A DNA stretch of 64,000 nt from Gallionella sp. (GCA_028714895.1 JAQTLM010000011.1:33727-97726); one strand, 5' to 3'; shown: positions 54,904-63,134, counted from the first letter of the stretch. Numbers and translations: made by a program. Notes: a model not told the origin generated them from the letters alone.

Positions 54904-55303
54904 GGAGTGGGAAGTGGGGAAGCCGCACGAACAACTGGAAGCGTAGAAATTTGCGATGCAATTGGCTAAAGCCGTCTATCAATTAACCACAGGTTTCCCG
55001 ACAGAAGAACGTTATGGACTTGCGCAACAAATGAGACGCGCAGCCGTATCCATACCAAACAATATTGCCGAGGGTGCTGGACGGAACGGTGCAAAAGAAT
55101 ATTTGCACTTTATCGGTATCGCACGCGGATCGCTGGCAGAATTAGAAACCCAGCTTCAACTGGTAGCGATGCTTGACTTTGTTAAACCCGACCACGCCGC
55201 CTTTGACTTGACTGATCGCACCGGAAAATTACTGACCGGGTTACACAAAAAATGGAGCACACAATGACCCACTTCCCACTTCCCACTTCCCACTCCCCAC
55301 TTA
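54893..55303. mobile_element. Cassette: four-helix-bundle gene between GGGAAG-type inverted arms
   Basis: The left arm (AAGTAGGGAGTGGGAAGTGG, about 54899-54919) is repeated inverted at 55268-55303 (CCCACTTCCCACTTCCCACT and onward). Between them is one small gene. The left arm lies on the last codons of rfbD; the right arm forms the first codons of rfbA. A shorter pair of similar arms without a gene is inside pdxA (6148-6246). Treating this as a mobile unit is an inference. Confidence 0.5.
54956..55267 (+). CDS. Four-helix bundle protein (S23/IVP family), 5' part interrupted by an amber codon
   Basis: The 103 residues from ATG 54956 ([58 protein letters not shown]) are those of the small four-helix bundle family first found in 23S rRNA intervening sequences. 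The family normally starts earlier. Here the upstream frame from a GTG at 54914 reads GKPHEQLEA, then TAG at 54944-54946, then KFAMQLAK. Relatives have Trp (TGG) at that place, so a single base change seems to have created a stop. The protein may be made from the internal ATG or be inactive. It sits between inverted arms inside the rhamnose operon. Confidence 0.8.
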   Translation: MQLAKAVYQLTTGFPTEERYGLAQQMRRAAVSIPNNIAEGAGRNGAKEYLHFIGIARGSLAELETQLQLVAMLDFVKPDHAAFDLTDRTGKLLTGLHKKWSTQ

Positions 55304-56187
55304 CCAGAAAGGGCATCATTCTGGCGGGCGGCTCCGGCACACGCCTGCATCCCGTCACCTTGGCGGTATCCAAGCAGCTTCTGCCGATCTATGACAAGCC
55401 GATGATCTACTATCCGCTGTCCACGCTGATGCTGGCGGGGATACGCGATATTCTAATCATCTCCACGCCGCAGGACACACCGCGTTTCGAACAATTGCTG
55501 GGCGATGGCAGCGCGTGGGGGCTGAATCTGCAATATGCCGTACAACCCGCCCCGGAGGGCCTGGCGCAGGCTTTCATTATCGGTCGGGAATTTATCGGCA
55601 ACCAACCCTCCGCGCTGGTGCTGGGCGACAACATTTTCTATGGGCATTCGCTCCATGATCAGCTCAAAAGAGCAACACAGCGCGCTGAAGGAGCTTCGGT
55701 ATTTGCCTACCATGTGCGCGACCCGGAGCGCTACGGGGTAGTGGAATTCAATGACAGCGGGCGCGCCATTTCACTGGAAGAAAAACCGGCGCAGCCCAAA
55801 TCCAATTATGCCGTCACCGGCCTGTATTTTTATGATAACGAAATCGTGGATATTGCCGCCAATCTCAAGCCTTCCGCGCGCGGCGAGCTGGAAATCACCG
55901 ATGTCAACCGCATCTATCTGGAGCGCGGCAAGCTGTCCGTTGAAATGATGGGGCGCGGCTATGCGTGGCTGGATACCGGCACACATGAATCGCTGCTTGA
56001 AGCGAGCCAGTTCATCCAGACCATCGAACACCGCCAGGGATTGAAGATCGCCTGCCCGGAAGAGATCGCTTATCGCCATGGGTTTATTGATGCCGCACAA
56101 CTGGAAAGGCTCGCCGCCCCCTTGCTGAAAAGCGGCTATGGCGACTACCTGATGCAGGTGCTAAAAGAAAAGAGCTTTGCCGGATGA
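55264..56187 (+). CDS. rfbA: Glucose-1-phosphate thymidylyltransferase with repeat-derived N-terminus
   Basis: RfbA makes dTDP-glucose from glucose-1-phosphate and dTTP, the first step of rhamnose synthesis. The nucleotidyltransferase signature [20 protein letters not shown] and the segments [15 protein letters not shown] and GDNIFYGHS are present. The start at 55264 has GGAG seven bases upstream, inside the end of the previous gene. The first ~13 residues ([13 protein letters not shown]) are encoded by the right GGGAAG-type arm and replace the usual two- or three-residue start. No later start codon would give a complete protein. The protein has 307 residues. Confidence 0.94.
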   Translation: MTHFPLPTSHSPLTRKGIILAGGSGTRLHPVTLAVSKQLLPIYDKPMIYYPLSTLMLAGIRDILIISTPQDTPRFEQLLGDGSAWGLNLQYAVQPAPEGLAQAFIIGREFIGNQPSALVLGDNIFYGHSLHDQLKRATQRAEGASVFAYHVRDPERYGVVEFNDSGRAISLEEKPAQPKSNYAVTGLYFYDNEIVDIAANLKPSARGELEITDVNRIYLERGKLSVEMMGRGYAWLDTGTHESLLEASQFIQTIEHRQGLKIACPEEIAYRHGFIDAAQLERLAAPLLKSGYGDYLMQVLKEKSFAG

Positions 56188-56726
56188 AAGCGACCCGAAC
56201 AGCTATTCCAGATTTGCTGATTATCGAGCCCAAAGTATTCGGCGACGAGCGCGGTTTCTTCTTTGAAAGCTTCAACCGGCGCAAATTTGCCGAGCTGACA
56301 GGCCGGGATGCGGACTTTGTCCAGGACAACCATTCACGCTCCGCCAAAAACGTGTTGCGCGGCCTGCACTACCAAATACAACACCCGCAAGCAAAACTGG
56401 TACGTGTCGTGCAAGGCGCGGTACTCGATGTCGTGGTGGACATTCGCCGCAACTCGCCGAGCTTTGGGCAGCATGTCGCAGTGGAATTGTCCGCCGAAAA
56501 CAAACGCATGCTGTGGATACCGGAAGGCTTCGCGCACGGCTTTGCCGTGCTCTCGGACACAGCAGAGTGTCTGTACAAGACCACAGATTACTGGTATCCG
56601 GAACACGAACGCTGCATCCGCTGGGATGACCCGGCTTTGGCGATCTACTGGCAGCTTCAGGTTGCTCCCGCCCTTTCCGGCAAAGATGCACAAGGCAAGT
56701 CGCTCGCCGAGGCGGAGTTATTTTGA
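56184..56726 (+). CDS. rfbC: dTDP-4-dehydrorhamnose 3,5-epimerase
   Basis: RfbC epimerises C3 and C5 of dTDP-4-keto-6-deoxyglucose. The 180-residue cupin has [16 protein letters not shown], the catalytic-His segment [15 protein letters not shown] and the [15 protein letters not shown] segment. It overlaps rfbA by four bases. The operon order is rfbB-rfbD-(four-helix gene)-rfbA-rfbC. Confidence 0.95.
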   Translation: MKATRTAIPDLLIIEPKVFGDERGFFFESFNRRKFAELTGRDADFVQDNHSRSAKNVLRGLHYQIQHPQAKLVRVVQGAVLDVVVDIRRNSPSFGQHVAVELSAENKRMLWIPEGFAHGFAVLSDTAECLYKTTDYWYPEHERCIRWDDPALAIYWQLQVAPALSGKDAQGKSLAEAELF

Positions 56727-56747
56727 AATTTTGAGCCATTTTTCCTC

Positions 56748-56774
56748 TTGGCACTCTCAGGCTATGAGTGCTAA
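56748..56774 (+). promoter_or_regulatory. CIRCE-like operator (HrcA site) upstream of rpoH
   Basis: TTGGCACTC-N9-GAGTGCTAA matches the CIRCE consensus (TTAGCACTC-N9-GAGTGCTAA) at 17 of 18 positions. It ends 25 bp before the rpoH start. HrcA binding here would repress rpoH and link two heat-shock systems. hrcA itself is not in the window. Confidence 0.85.
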
Positions 56775-56799
56775 TATCAAAAGATAAGGAGGAAACATC

Positions 56800-57654
56800 A
56801 TGAACACCATAATGAGTTTGCCTATGCCGTCCGCCGTTGGCAGTCTGGAGAGTTATATACAAACCGTGAACCGTTTTCCGCTGTTGTCGGAAGAGCAGGA
56901 GTTTGCGTTAGCGACGCGTTTCAAAACTGAAAATGACCTGGATGCCGCACGCGATCTGGTACTTTCCCACCTGCGCGTGGTGGTCAGCGTAGCGCGCGGC
57001 TATGCCGGTTACGGGTTGCCGCAGGCCGACCTGATCCAGGAAGGCAATATCGGCCTGATGAAGGCGGTGAAACGCTATGATCCGGAACGCAAAGTGCGCT
57101 TGGTGTCGTTCGCGCTGCACTGGATACGTGCCGAGATTCAGGAATTCGTGGTGCGCAACTGGCGGCTGGTGAAGATCGCTACCACCAAGGCGCAACGCAA
57201 GTTGTTCTTCAATCTGCGCAGCATGAAACGGGGTTTGGAGCCACTCAAGCCGCAGCAGATCAGCGAAATTGCGCGGCAGCTCAACGTCAGCGAACGCGAT
57301 GTGGTGGAGATGGAGTCACGTTTCGCCGGGCACGAAATCGCGCTTGAGCCGGGCGGCAGCGATGACGATGAAAGCTATGCGCCGATTCACTATCTGGCCG
57401 ACGGCGAAGAACACGAACCATCGCGCATTCTGGAAACGACAGAGCGTGAGCGCCTGCAAACAGCCGGTTTGGCGAATGCCTTGTCCGGCTTGGATGAGCG
57501 CAGCCGCCGCATCGTCGAGGCACGCTGGCTGTGCGAAGGAAATGCGGCAACGCTGCATGAGTTGGCAGCCGTGTTCAACGTTTCCGCCGAACGCATCCGC
57601 CAAATCGAGCAGAAAGCGTTGAGCAAAATGCATGCAACATTGGCTGCCGCTTAA
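56800..57654 (+). CDS. rpoH: RNA polymerase sigma-32 (heat-shock sigma factor)
   Basis: RpoH directs RNA polymerase to heat-shock promoters. The 284-residue protein has region 2 (DLIQEGNIGLMKAVKRYDPE; ALHWIRAEIQEFVVRNWRL), the RpoH box QRKLFFNLR that separates it from other sigma factors, and region 4 (ATLHELAAVFNVSAERIRQI). An AAGGAGG site lies 8 bases before the ATG. A CIRCE-like operator precedes it and a strong terminator follows. Confidence 0.96.
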   Translation: MNTIMSLPMPSAVGSLESYIQTVNRFPLLSEEQEFALATRFKTENDLDAARDLVLSHLRVVVSVARGYAGYGLPQADLIQEGNIGLMKAVKRYDPERKVRLVSFALHWIRAEIQEFVVRNWRLVKIATTKAQRKLFFNLRSMKRGLEPLKPQQISEIARQLNVSERDVVEMESRFAGHEIALEPGGSDDDESYAPIHYLADGEEHEPSRILETTERERLQTAGLANALSGLDERSRRIVEARWLCEGNAATLHELAAVFNVSAERIRQIEQKALSKMHATLAAA

Positions 57655-57667
57655 CCGTTAACCCACA

Positions 57668-57705
57668 AAACAATAAAGCCGCAGATATCTGCGGCTTTAT
57701 TGTTT
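57668..57705. terminator. Two-way Rho-independent terminator between rpoH and sspB
   Basis: ACAATAAAGCCGCAGA and its inverted copy TCTGCGGCTTTATTGT form a long stem with A- and T-rich flanks, suited to both converging genes. Confidence 0.88.
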
Positions 57706-57722
57706 GACTGCCCCCAAAATAG

Positions 57723-58118
57723 CTATTTCACTACCTTCAAATGCGGTTTCGGTTTTGGCTTGGGCATGTCATCGCCGCCCGCTACACCTGGCGGCGGTTG
57801 TTGCGGGTCGCTGCCTTGAAACACCAAACCCTGGCCGTTTTCCTTGGCGAATATGCCAATGACCGCTATTACAGGCACCATGAGATCGAAGGGGATCCCG
57901 CCAAAACGCCCGTTGCAGGTGATCCACTCATTGCCCATTTCCAGGTTGCGCACCGCACCCGCGCTGAGATTCAGCACAATCTCGCCATCCTTGACGAAAA
58001 CCTGCGGCACCTCGGTGTGCTCGTCGACACGAACCGCCAGATAGGGGGTCAAACCGCTATCCACGCACCATTCGTAAATCGCACGAATCAGGTACGGGCG
58101 CGTGGACAAATCACTCAC
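57723..58118 (-). CDS. sspB: ClpXP protease specificity-enhancing factor SspB
   Basis: SspB delivers ssrA-tagged and other substrates to ClpXP. The GTG at 58118 gives the usual opening SDLSTRPYLIRAIYEWCVD, followed by LNLSAGAVRNLEMGNEWI and FGGIPFDLMVPVIAVIGIFA. The C-terminal tail KPKPKPHLKVVK is the ClpX-binding XB motif. At 131 residues it is normal. The whole interval to sspA is a short inverted-repeat element whose end supplies the AGAGG ribosome site. Confidence 0.93.
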   Translation of the reverse strand: MSDLSTRPYLIRAIYEWCVDSGLTPYLAVRVDEHTEVPQVFVKDGEIVLNLSAGAVRNLEMGNEWITCNGRFGGIPFDLMVPVIAVIGIFAKENGQGLVFQGSDPQQPPPGVAGGDDMPKPKPKPHLKVVK

Positions 58119-58309
58119 AAAGACCTCTGCACAACGTAGCGAGCACAGGTCAGACAAGAAGAAAAGAGACGAAGTGGGTTTAGCAGGAATGGGCGGCTTG
58201 CAGTTGCCGCCCAGCTCGCAAAGACCGGAATGTATGCGCTTATACATGAAGATTTTGAGCCGCTTTTCGACGAAGTATCACCAAGCGCAGCAGTTGTGCA
58301 GAGGTCTTT
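58119..58309. mobile_element. MITE-like element filling the sspA-sspB gap
   Basis: AAAGACCTCTGCACAAC (58119-58135) is repeated inverted at 58293-58309. The unit begins directly after the sspB start codon (on the plus strand) and reaches the last base of the sspA stop codon. The inside (191 bp) has no gene and shows words such as CGGCTCAAAATCTTCATG that look like insertion-sequence end sequence. Confidence 0.8.
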
Positions 58310-58905
58310 CACTTGCGCATCGCTCTTTCGGAGGGCGTCAGCGCGTCGATGAAACCCTGGCGCGAAAACAGCCGCTCGGCATACTTCATCAGCGGCGCAG
58401 CATCCTTGCCCATCTGAATGCCGTAGTGCTCGAGCCGCCACAGCAACGGCGCAATCGCCACATCCAGCATGGAGAATTCATCGCCCAGCAAAAATTTTTG
58501 CCTGGTTAATATCTGCGCAAGCTGGGTCAGGTTGTCGCGAATCACAGCACGGGCCTTATCGGCGGTTTTTCCGCCCTGCTCTATTGCGCCCACTTGGCTG
58601 TAAAGCTCCTGCTCGAAGCGATGCAGGAACAAGCGAGCACGACCACGCATGACAGGGTCCGGCGGCATCAGTTGCGGATGAGGGAAGCGTTCATCAATAT
58701 ACTCGTTGATGATATTGGCTTCATACAGAACCAGGTCGCGCTCGACCAGAACAGGCACTTTGTTGTACGGATTGATCACCGCGATATCTTCGGCGCGGCT
58801 CATCAGATCCACGTCGATTACCTCAAAGTCCATCCCCTTTTCGTATAGCACGATCCGGCAACGGTGGGAATATGGGCACGTGGTACCCGAATAAAGTCGC
58901 ATCAT
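58309..58905 (-). CDS. sspA: Stringent starvation protein A (glutathione S-transferase fold)
   Basis: SspA binds RNA polymerase and affects stationary-phase and acid-stress genes. The 198-residue protein has a thioredoxin-like N-domain (YSGTTCPYSHRCRIVLYEKG; NKVPVLVERDLVLYEANI) and an alpha-helical C-domain. In many Betaproteobacteria sspA and sspB follow petABC; here only a remnant of petC is left upstream. Either of two adjacent ATG codons may start it. Confidence 0.93.
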   Translation of the reverse strand: MMRLYSGTTCPYSHRCRIVLYEKGMDFEVIDVDLMSRAEDIAVINPYNKVPVLVERDLVLYEANIINEYIDERFPHPQLMPPDPVMRGRARLFLHRFEQELYSQVGAIEQGGKTADKARAVIRDNLTQLAQILTRQKFLLGDEFSMLDVAIAPLLWRLEHYGIQMGKDAAPLMKYAERLFSRQGFIDALTPSERAMRK

Positions 58906-59035
58906 AAGAACAGTCTACAATCAAAAAATCCAGCAACCAAAAAAACCACAAAAGGCGGAACCACAAGTCCCGCCATAATGGCACTTAACAAAACAGCCGT
59001 GAAACTACCACAATCGAACCCCAAAATTCAACCGC

Positions 59036-59229
59036 TTAGTGCATATCTTTCCAAATTTCTTTCTTAAGTGCATAAATCAACAGGAGAAATATCGCCAAAA
59101 AGCCCCGCACAATCAAACCGGGGTTGTGGCGCACCAGCTTGGCAGGTTCACCCATGGACACCAGACAGTTGGCCAACCCGGCGATTGCGGCATCCCTGAA
59201 TTAGGAAAGGTCACATTATTCCAGCCACT
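59036..59229 (-). pseudogene. petC: Remnant of cytochrome c1 gene (petC), C-terminal end with internal deletion
   Basis: The minus strand encodes ANCLVSMGEPAKLVRHNPGL, then a membrane segment GFLAIFLLLIYAL and the ending KKEIWKDMH before a stop at 59036. This is the membrane-anchored C-terminus of cytochrome c1. Just upstream, in another frame, GWNNVTFPNSGMP matches the region of c1 that normally lies some distance before it. A deletion plus frameshift has therefore joined two pieces. No start, heme motif or petA/petB is present. Its place directly before sspA is the normal place of petC. Confidence 0.75.
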
Positions 59230-59281
59230 TGGGCAATTGTACGTCAAGCGTGCATTACCCTAAAAAGCGGTTGGCGGCTTT

Positions 59282-59339
59282 GTAGGTGCGCATTTATTCG
59301 CACATAGCTCATTGTTAGTGCGAATAAATTCGCACCTAC
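59282..59339. repeat. Inverted repeat, GTAGGTGCG type
   Basis: GTAGGTGCGCATTTATTCGC and GCGAATAAATTCGCACCTAC are inverted copies with a ~15-bp spacer. The rest of 58906-59493 outside this and the petC remnant shows no supported gene. Confidence 0.75.
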
Positions 59340-59493
59340 GAGTGCAACCCAATAGCATGAAGCTATGGAAAATTTCCGCCAACTGCTGTTTCCATGATTA
59401 TCAGTGTTGAGCCCGCAGGGTGGTGTTGCTATACTGGTCAAAAGTATACGTTTATGCTGGAACCCTAATCGCGCAGCAATTCAGGAGGTTGGA

Positions 59494-60150
59494 ATGCAGA
59501 ACATGGAACAGGCACGATTTAACATGATAGAACAACAAATCCGCCCATGCGAAGTGCTGGAAGGGCGGATTCTGGAGTTGCTTAAGCATGTCCGCCGCGA
59601 ACATTTCGTGCCGGCGGAGAAGAAGGGATTGGCATTTGCCGACATGGAAATCCCGCTGGGCTATGGAGCCGCCATGTGGCAGCCCAAGCTGGAAGCGCGC
59701 ACCGTGCAGGAACTGCATCTCACCCGCAATGATCGGGTATTGGAGGTGGGCACCGGTAGCGGCTATTTGACCGCACTGCTGTCCGCGCTGGCTGGGCATG
59801 TCACCTCGGTCGAAATCGTGCCGGAACTGAGCGCCATGGCCAAACAAAATCTGGCCGCTTACCACCGCGACAACATCACCTTTGAAACAGGCGATGCGGC
59901 GCATGGCTGGGGCAACGGCACGAGTTATGATGCCATCGTGCTGACCGGTTCAACGCCGGTATTGCCCAAAGTGTTCCAGAACAGCCTGAACGTCGGCGGG
60001 CGGCTGTTCGCCATCGTGGGAGATGCGCCGGTGATGGAAGCGAAGCTGATTACCCGCGTCGCGCCCGACACGTTCGAGACGGTCAACATCATGGAAACTT
60101 GCGTCGCACCGTTGCGGAATGCCGAGCAACCCAAGCGATTCGTATTCTGA
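59494..60150 (+). CDS. Protein-L-isoaspartate O-methyltransferase-like protein
   Basis: This 218-residue methyltransferase has the PCMT fold: the N-terminal segment REHFVPAEKKGLAFADMEIP, SAM motif I in VLEVGTGSGYLTALLSAL and a later AIVLTGSTPVLP. Members repair isoaspartyl residues. The version beside tolC in Betaproteobacteria is often a divergent relative, so activity is not certain. The start at 59494 is fixed by AGGAGG upstream. Confidence 0.85.
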   Translation: MQNMEQARFNMIEQQIRPCEVLEGRILELLKHVRREHFVPAEKKGLAFADMEIPLGYGAAMWQPKLEARTVQELHLTRNDRVLEVGTGSGYLTALLSALAGHVTSVEIVPELSAMAKQNLAAYHRDNITFETGDAAHGWGNGTSYDAIVLTGSTPVLPKVFQNSLNVGGRLFAIVGDAPVMEAKLITRVAPDTFETVNIMETCVAPLRNAEQPKRFVF

Positions 60151-60252
60151 GCTTTTAGTCTTTTGCCAGCCGAATGATCTCGAAATATGACAAGAATTTT
60201 GAGATCATCAAGCATTGACAATGGGTTAAATAATGGTGAATTTTATTAGATT

Positions 60253-60331
60253 CGTAGCCCGGATGCAGCGCTAGCGGAATCCGGGGGCATCGGCTCATTC
60301 CCCGGATTACACTGCGTTTCATCCGTGCTAC
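60253..60331. repeat. Inverted repeat between pcm-like gene and tolC
   Basis: GTAGCCCGGATG with GGAATCCGGGG at the left recur inverted as CCCCGGATTAC and CATCCGTGCTA at the right. The element resembles that at 41297-41390. The rest of 60151-60430 probably holds the tolC promoter. Confidence 0.7.
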
Positions 60332-60430
60332 TTGTTTGATTCCGGCTTGCCCGGCTTAGGTTGGTATTGCGCAATGCGGCACTAAGCTATAGTATTAGCA
60401 AAACCTAATATAATGGTTACGTAAAAACTA

Positions 60431-61756
60431 ATGAGACTAAAACCGCTTCTCTTGGCAACCCTGCTCGGCGCAAGTAGCGGGGCGCAGGCTGCCGACCTGC
60501 TGGAAACTTTCCGCACCGCACAGGCGAACGATCCGGTGTTTGCCGCCGCACGCGCCACGCTGCAGGCTGGGCAGGAAAAGCTGCCGCAAGGCCGCTCGCT
60601 GTTGATGCCCAACATCAGCCTCAACGCGAACAGCACGTTTAACGACAGCACCATTCAATACCGTCAGCCGATAGGTCTGCCGGGCGCGGGAAATCAGCGC
60701 TACAACTCTCACGGCTACGGCGTGAACCTGACGCAGCCATTGTTCCGCCAGCAAAACTGGCTGGCCTATAGCGAAGCCGAATTGCAGGTCGCGCAAACCG
60801 AGGCGCAATTCAGGATCGCCGAACAGGATTTGATCCTGCGCGTCGCGCAAGCCTATTTCGACGTGCTGATCGCGCAAGACAGCGTACAGCTCGCCGAAGC
60901 GCAGAAGACCGCCATCTCAGAACAGCTGGAACAGGCCAAACGCAACTTCGAGGTGGGCAGCGCCACCATTACCGATACCCACGAAGCGCAAGCGCGTTAC
61001 GACCTGACCAACGCGCAGGAAATCGCCGCTCAGAATAACCTGGAAATCAAAAAACGCACCTTGCAGCAACTGATCAATGCGATGCCGAAAGAGCTCAGGC
61101 ACCTTGGCAAGGAATTCAAGCTGGAAGCCCCGCAACCCGCCGACATGGAAAAATGGGTGGCCGATGCCCAATTGAACAGCCTGCAGCTCGCCATCGCGCA
61201 AGCGGGTGCCGAGATTGCCGAGAAAGAAGTGGCGCGCAACCGTGGCGGGCACTATCCCACGCTGGATTTGGTGGCGAATTATTCCAGCAACCAGTCCAAC
61301 GGCGGCAGTTTCGGCGTGGGCAGCGACAACACCAGCAAGAGCGTCGGCGTACAACTGAACATGCCGCTGTTCCAGGGTGGTGCAACCCAATCCAAGTGGC
61401 GTGAGGCGGAAGCCAATCGTGAGCGCACCATACAGGAACTGGAAAATACCCGCCGCAACGTCGCGCTGCAGACCCGCCAGGCCTATCTCGGCGTGGTCAG
61501 CGGCATCGCCCAGGTCAAGGCGTTACAACAGGCACTCACCTCCAGCGAAAGTGTCCTGGAAGCCAGCAAGCTGGGCCAGGAAGTCGGCGTACGCACCAAC
61601 CTCGATGTGCTGAATGCGCAGCAACAGCTGTATGCCACCCGCCGCGACTTGTACCAGGCCGAATACAACTACCTCATCAGCCAACTGAGCCTGAAAGCGG
61701 CGGTGGGTTCGCTGGGCGAGGAAGACCTGGGCAGGGTCAATCAGGCGCTTTATTAA
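60431..61756 (+). CDS. tolC: Outer-membrane efflux/type I secretion channel TolC
   Basis: TolC forms the trimeric outer-membrane tunnel for efflux pumps and type I secretion. The 441-residue precursor has a signal peptide (LLLATLLGASSGAQA), then two repeated helical/strand halves (DLLETFRTAQANDPVFAAAR at the start; VGVQLNMPLFQGG in the second half), ending VNQALY. No pump genes adjoin it. Its 3' end is duplicated downstream of the ATPase gene at 63070. Confidence 0.93.
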   Translation: MRLKPLLLATLLGASSGAQAADLLETFRTAQANDPVFAAARATLQAGQEKLPQGRSLLMPNISLNANSTFNDSTIQYRQPIGLPGAGNQRYNSHGYGVNLTQPLFRQQNWLAYSEAELQVAQTEAQFRIAEQDLILRVAQAYFDVLIAQDSVQLAEAQKTAISEQLEQAKRNFEVGSATITDTHEAQARYDLTNAQEIAAQNNLEIKKRTLQQLINAMPKELRHLGKEFKLEAPQPADMEKWVADAQLNSLQLAIAQAGAEIAEKEVARNRGGHYPTLDLVANYSSNQSNGGSFGVGSDNTSKSVGVQLNMPLFQGGATQSKWREAEANRERTIQELENTRRNVALQTRQAYLGVVSGIAQVKALQQALTSSESVLEASKLGQEVGVRTNLDVLNAQQQLYATRRDLYQAEYNYLISQLSLKAAVGSLGEEDLGRVNQALY

Positions 61757-61807
61757 TTTCCGGCTGGCAGTTTTAGTGTTGCTCCAAAGGTAAAGTGCCT
61801 ACCTTCT
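61741..61807 (+). repeat. Direct repeat, left copy (includes the tolC 3' end)
   Basis: These 67 bp start in the last codons of tolC (CAGGCGCTTTATTAA) and run past its stop to CTACCTTCT. A ~80% matching copy, including the last five tolC codons, is at 63070-63134. The two bracket the ATPase gene. Confidence 0.85.
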
Positions 61808-61863
61808 GAGGTGCCCAGGATACATGGCTTTGTATCCCGTCAGACGCAAACAAAAAACCCTCG

Positions 61864-63027
61864 TCAAGCTGCAACCAATTCTGCGGCCATATCCTCAAGA
61901 GAAATCGCCTCAATATCGGCCGCAAGGCGGTAGCGTTCCGCTCCTGGGTAGACAACGAACTTTCGATTAGGCGCAAGGTCTGCGCAAGCTGCATGAAAAC
62001 CCCGCTCCAACTTGGGGCTAAGGCTGCGCTTGATCTCAATGGCCCATAGACTCCCATCCGGCCATGACAGCAGCAAATCAATCTCGGCTCCGCCGCTGGT
62101 GCGGTAAAAATAGCCCTGCGCTTTGTTTGCGGCACAGACGAGCAGGTTTTCGATTACGAAGCACTCCCAACTCTGTCCGACAACGGGATGAGCGAGCAAG
62201 GTTTCCTTGTCAGATATATTAAGCAATGCATGCACAAGACCGCTGTCACGCACATAGACCTTGGGCGATTTAACAAGCCGTTTACCCAGATTAGCATGCC
62301 AGGGGGGCAGACGGCGCACGAGCAGCAAGTCAACGAGTAAATCGAGATAGCCGCCGACAGTTTTAACATCCACGCCGAGGTTGCGGGCGAACTGCGCTGT
62401 GTTGAGCAGCCCTCCCTGATGATGTGCCAGCATGGACCAGAAGCGGCGTAAGGTTTCGGCTGCAATGCGTGGGCCAAACTGTGGAATATCCCGTTCCAGG
62501 TAGGTGCGAATAAAATCCTGCCGCCAGCGCAGGCTTCTTGTTGCATCGGAAGCAAGTAGACTTTCCGGAAACCCCCCGCGCACCCATAAATCGTCGGCTG
62601 GCAACCCTCGTGTTTCCAACGCGTTAAAAGGCGCGAGCTCCAAATAGGCAATACGACCAGCCAATGTTTCACCGGATTGTTTGAGCAAGTCGAGTGAGGC
62701 GGATCCCAGTAGCAGATATTGCCCGGATCGTCGACCGGCTCTGCGCCCCCGGTCGATGAGGCCACGCAAAACAGGGAAAAGACCGGGCGCCCGGTGCACT
62801 TCGTCAAGAATGACCAGCTTATCCTGATGGTCCGCGAGATAAAGCTCGGGTTGAACAAGTTTGGCACGATCCTGCTCGGATTCGAGATCAAGGTAAAGTG
62901 CGTGGTAGTGCTGACCAACCTCCAGTGCCAATGTGGTCTTGCCCACTTGGCGCGGCCCAAGCAGTGCTACCGCAGGAGAATGAGCGACTGCATCCGAAAG
63001 TTGTGGGGAAAGAATCCTATCAATCAT
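61864..63027 (-). CDS. ATP-binding protein, AAA domain plus DUF4143
   Basis: This ~387-residue protein has an N-terminal AAA ATPase (ALLGPRQVGKTTLALEVGQH; Walker B LVILDEVHR; LLGSASLDLLKQSGETLAGR) and a C-terminal DUF4143 part with a restriction-endonuclease-like pattern (GGAEIDLLLSWPDGSLWAIE, then IKRS). The family is common, often laterally moved, and of unknown function. The start at 63027 (MIDRILSPQL) matches relatives; two more Met codons lie upstream in frame. It is flanked by direct repeats of the tolC 3' end, so it is probably an inserted cassette. Confidence 0.88.
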   Translation of the reverse strand: MIDRILSPQLSDAVAHSPAVALLGPRQVGKTTLALEVGQHYHALYLDLESEQDRAKLVQPELYLADHQDKLVILDEVHRAPGLFPVLRGLIDRGRRAGRRSGQYLLLGSASLDLLKQSGETLAGRIAYLELAPFNALETRGLPADDLWVRGGFPESLLASDATRSLRWRQDFIRTYLERDIPQFGPRIAAETLRRFWSMLAHHQGGLLNTAQFARNLGVDVKTVGGYLDLLVDLLLVRRLPPWHANLGKRLVKSPKVYVRDSGLVHALLNISDKETLLAHPVVGQSWECFVIENLLVCAANKAQGYFYRTSGGAEIDLLLSWPDGSLWAIEIKRSLSPKLERGFHAACADLAPNRKFVVYPGAERYRLAADIEAISLEDMAAELVAA

Positions 63028-63069
63028 GTGTGCAATTATGGATATTGATTCCATTAATTGCAAGGATAA

Positions 63070-63134
63070 TCAGGTGCTTTATTAACTTCCGGCTGGCCTG
63101 TTTGGCTACTCCAAAGGTAAAGCGCCTACCTTCT
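63070..63134 (+). repeat. Direct repeat, right copy
   Basis: TCAGGTGCTTTATTAAC and the following CTCCAAAGGTAAAG-containing sequence repeat the tolC end region of 61741-61807 with about 80% identity. In the tolC frame it still reads QVLY and stop. It ends about 190 bp before the broken second ATPase gene; between them I see no gene. Confidence 0.85.
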
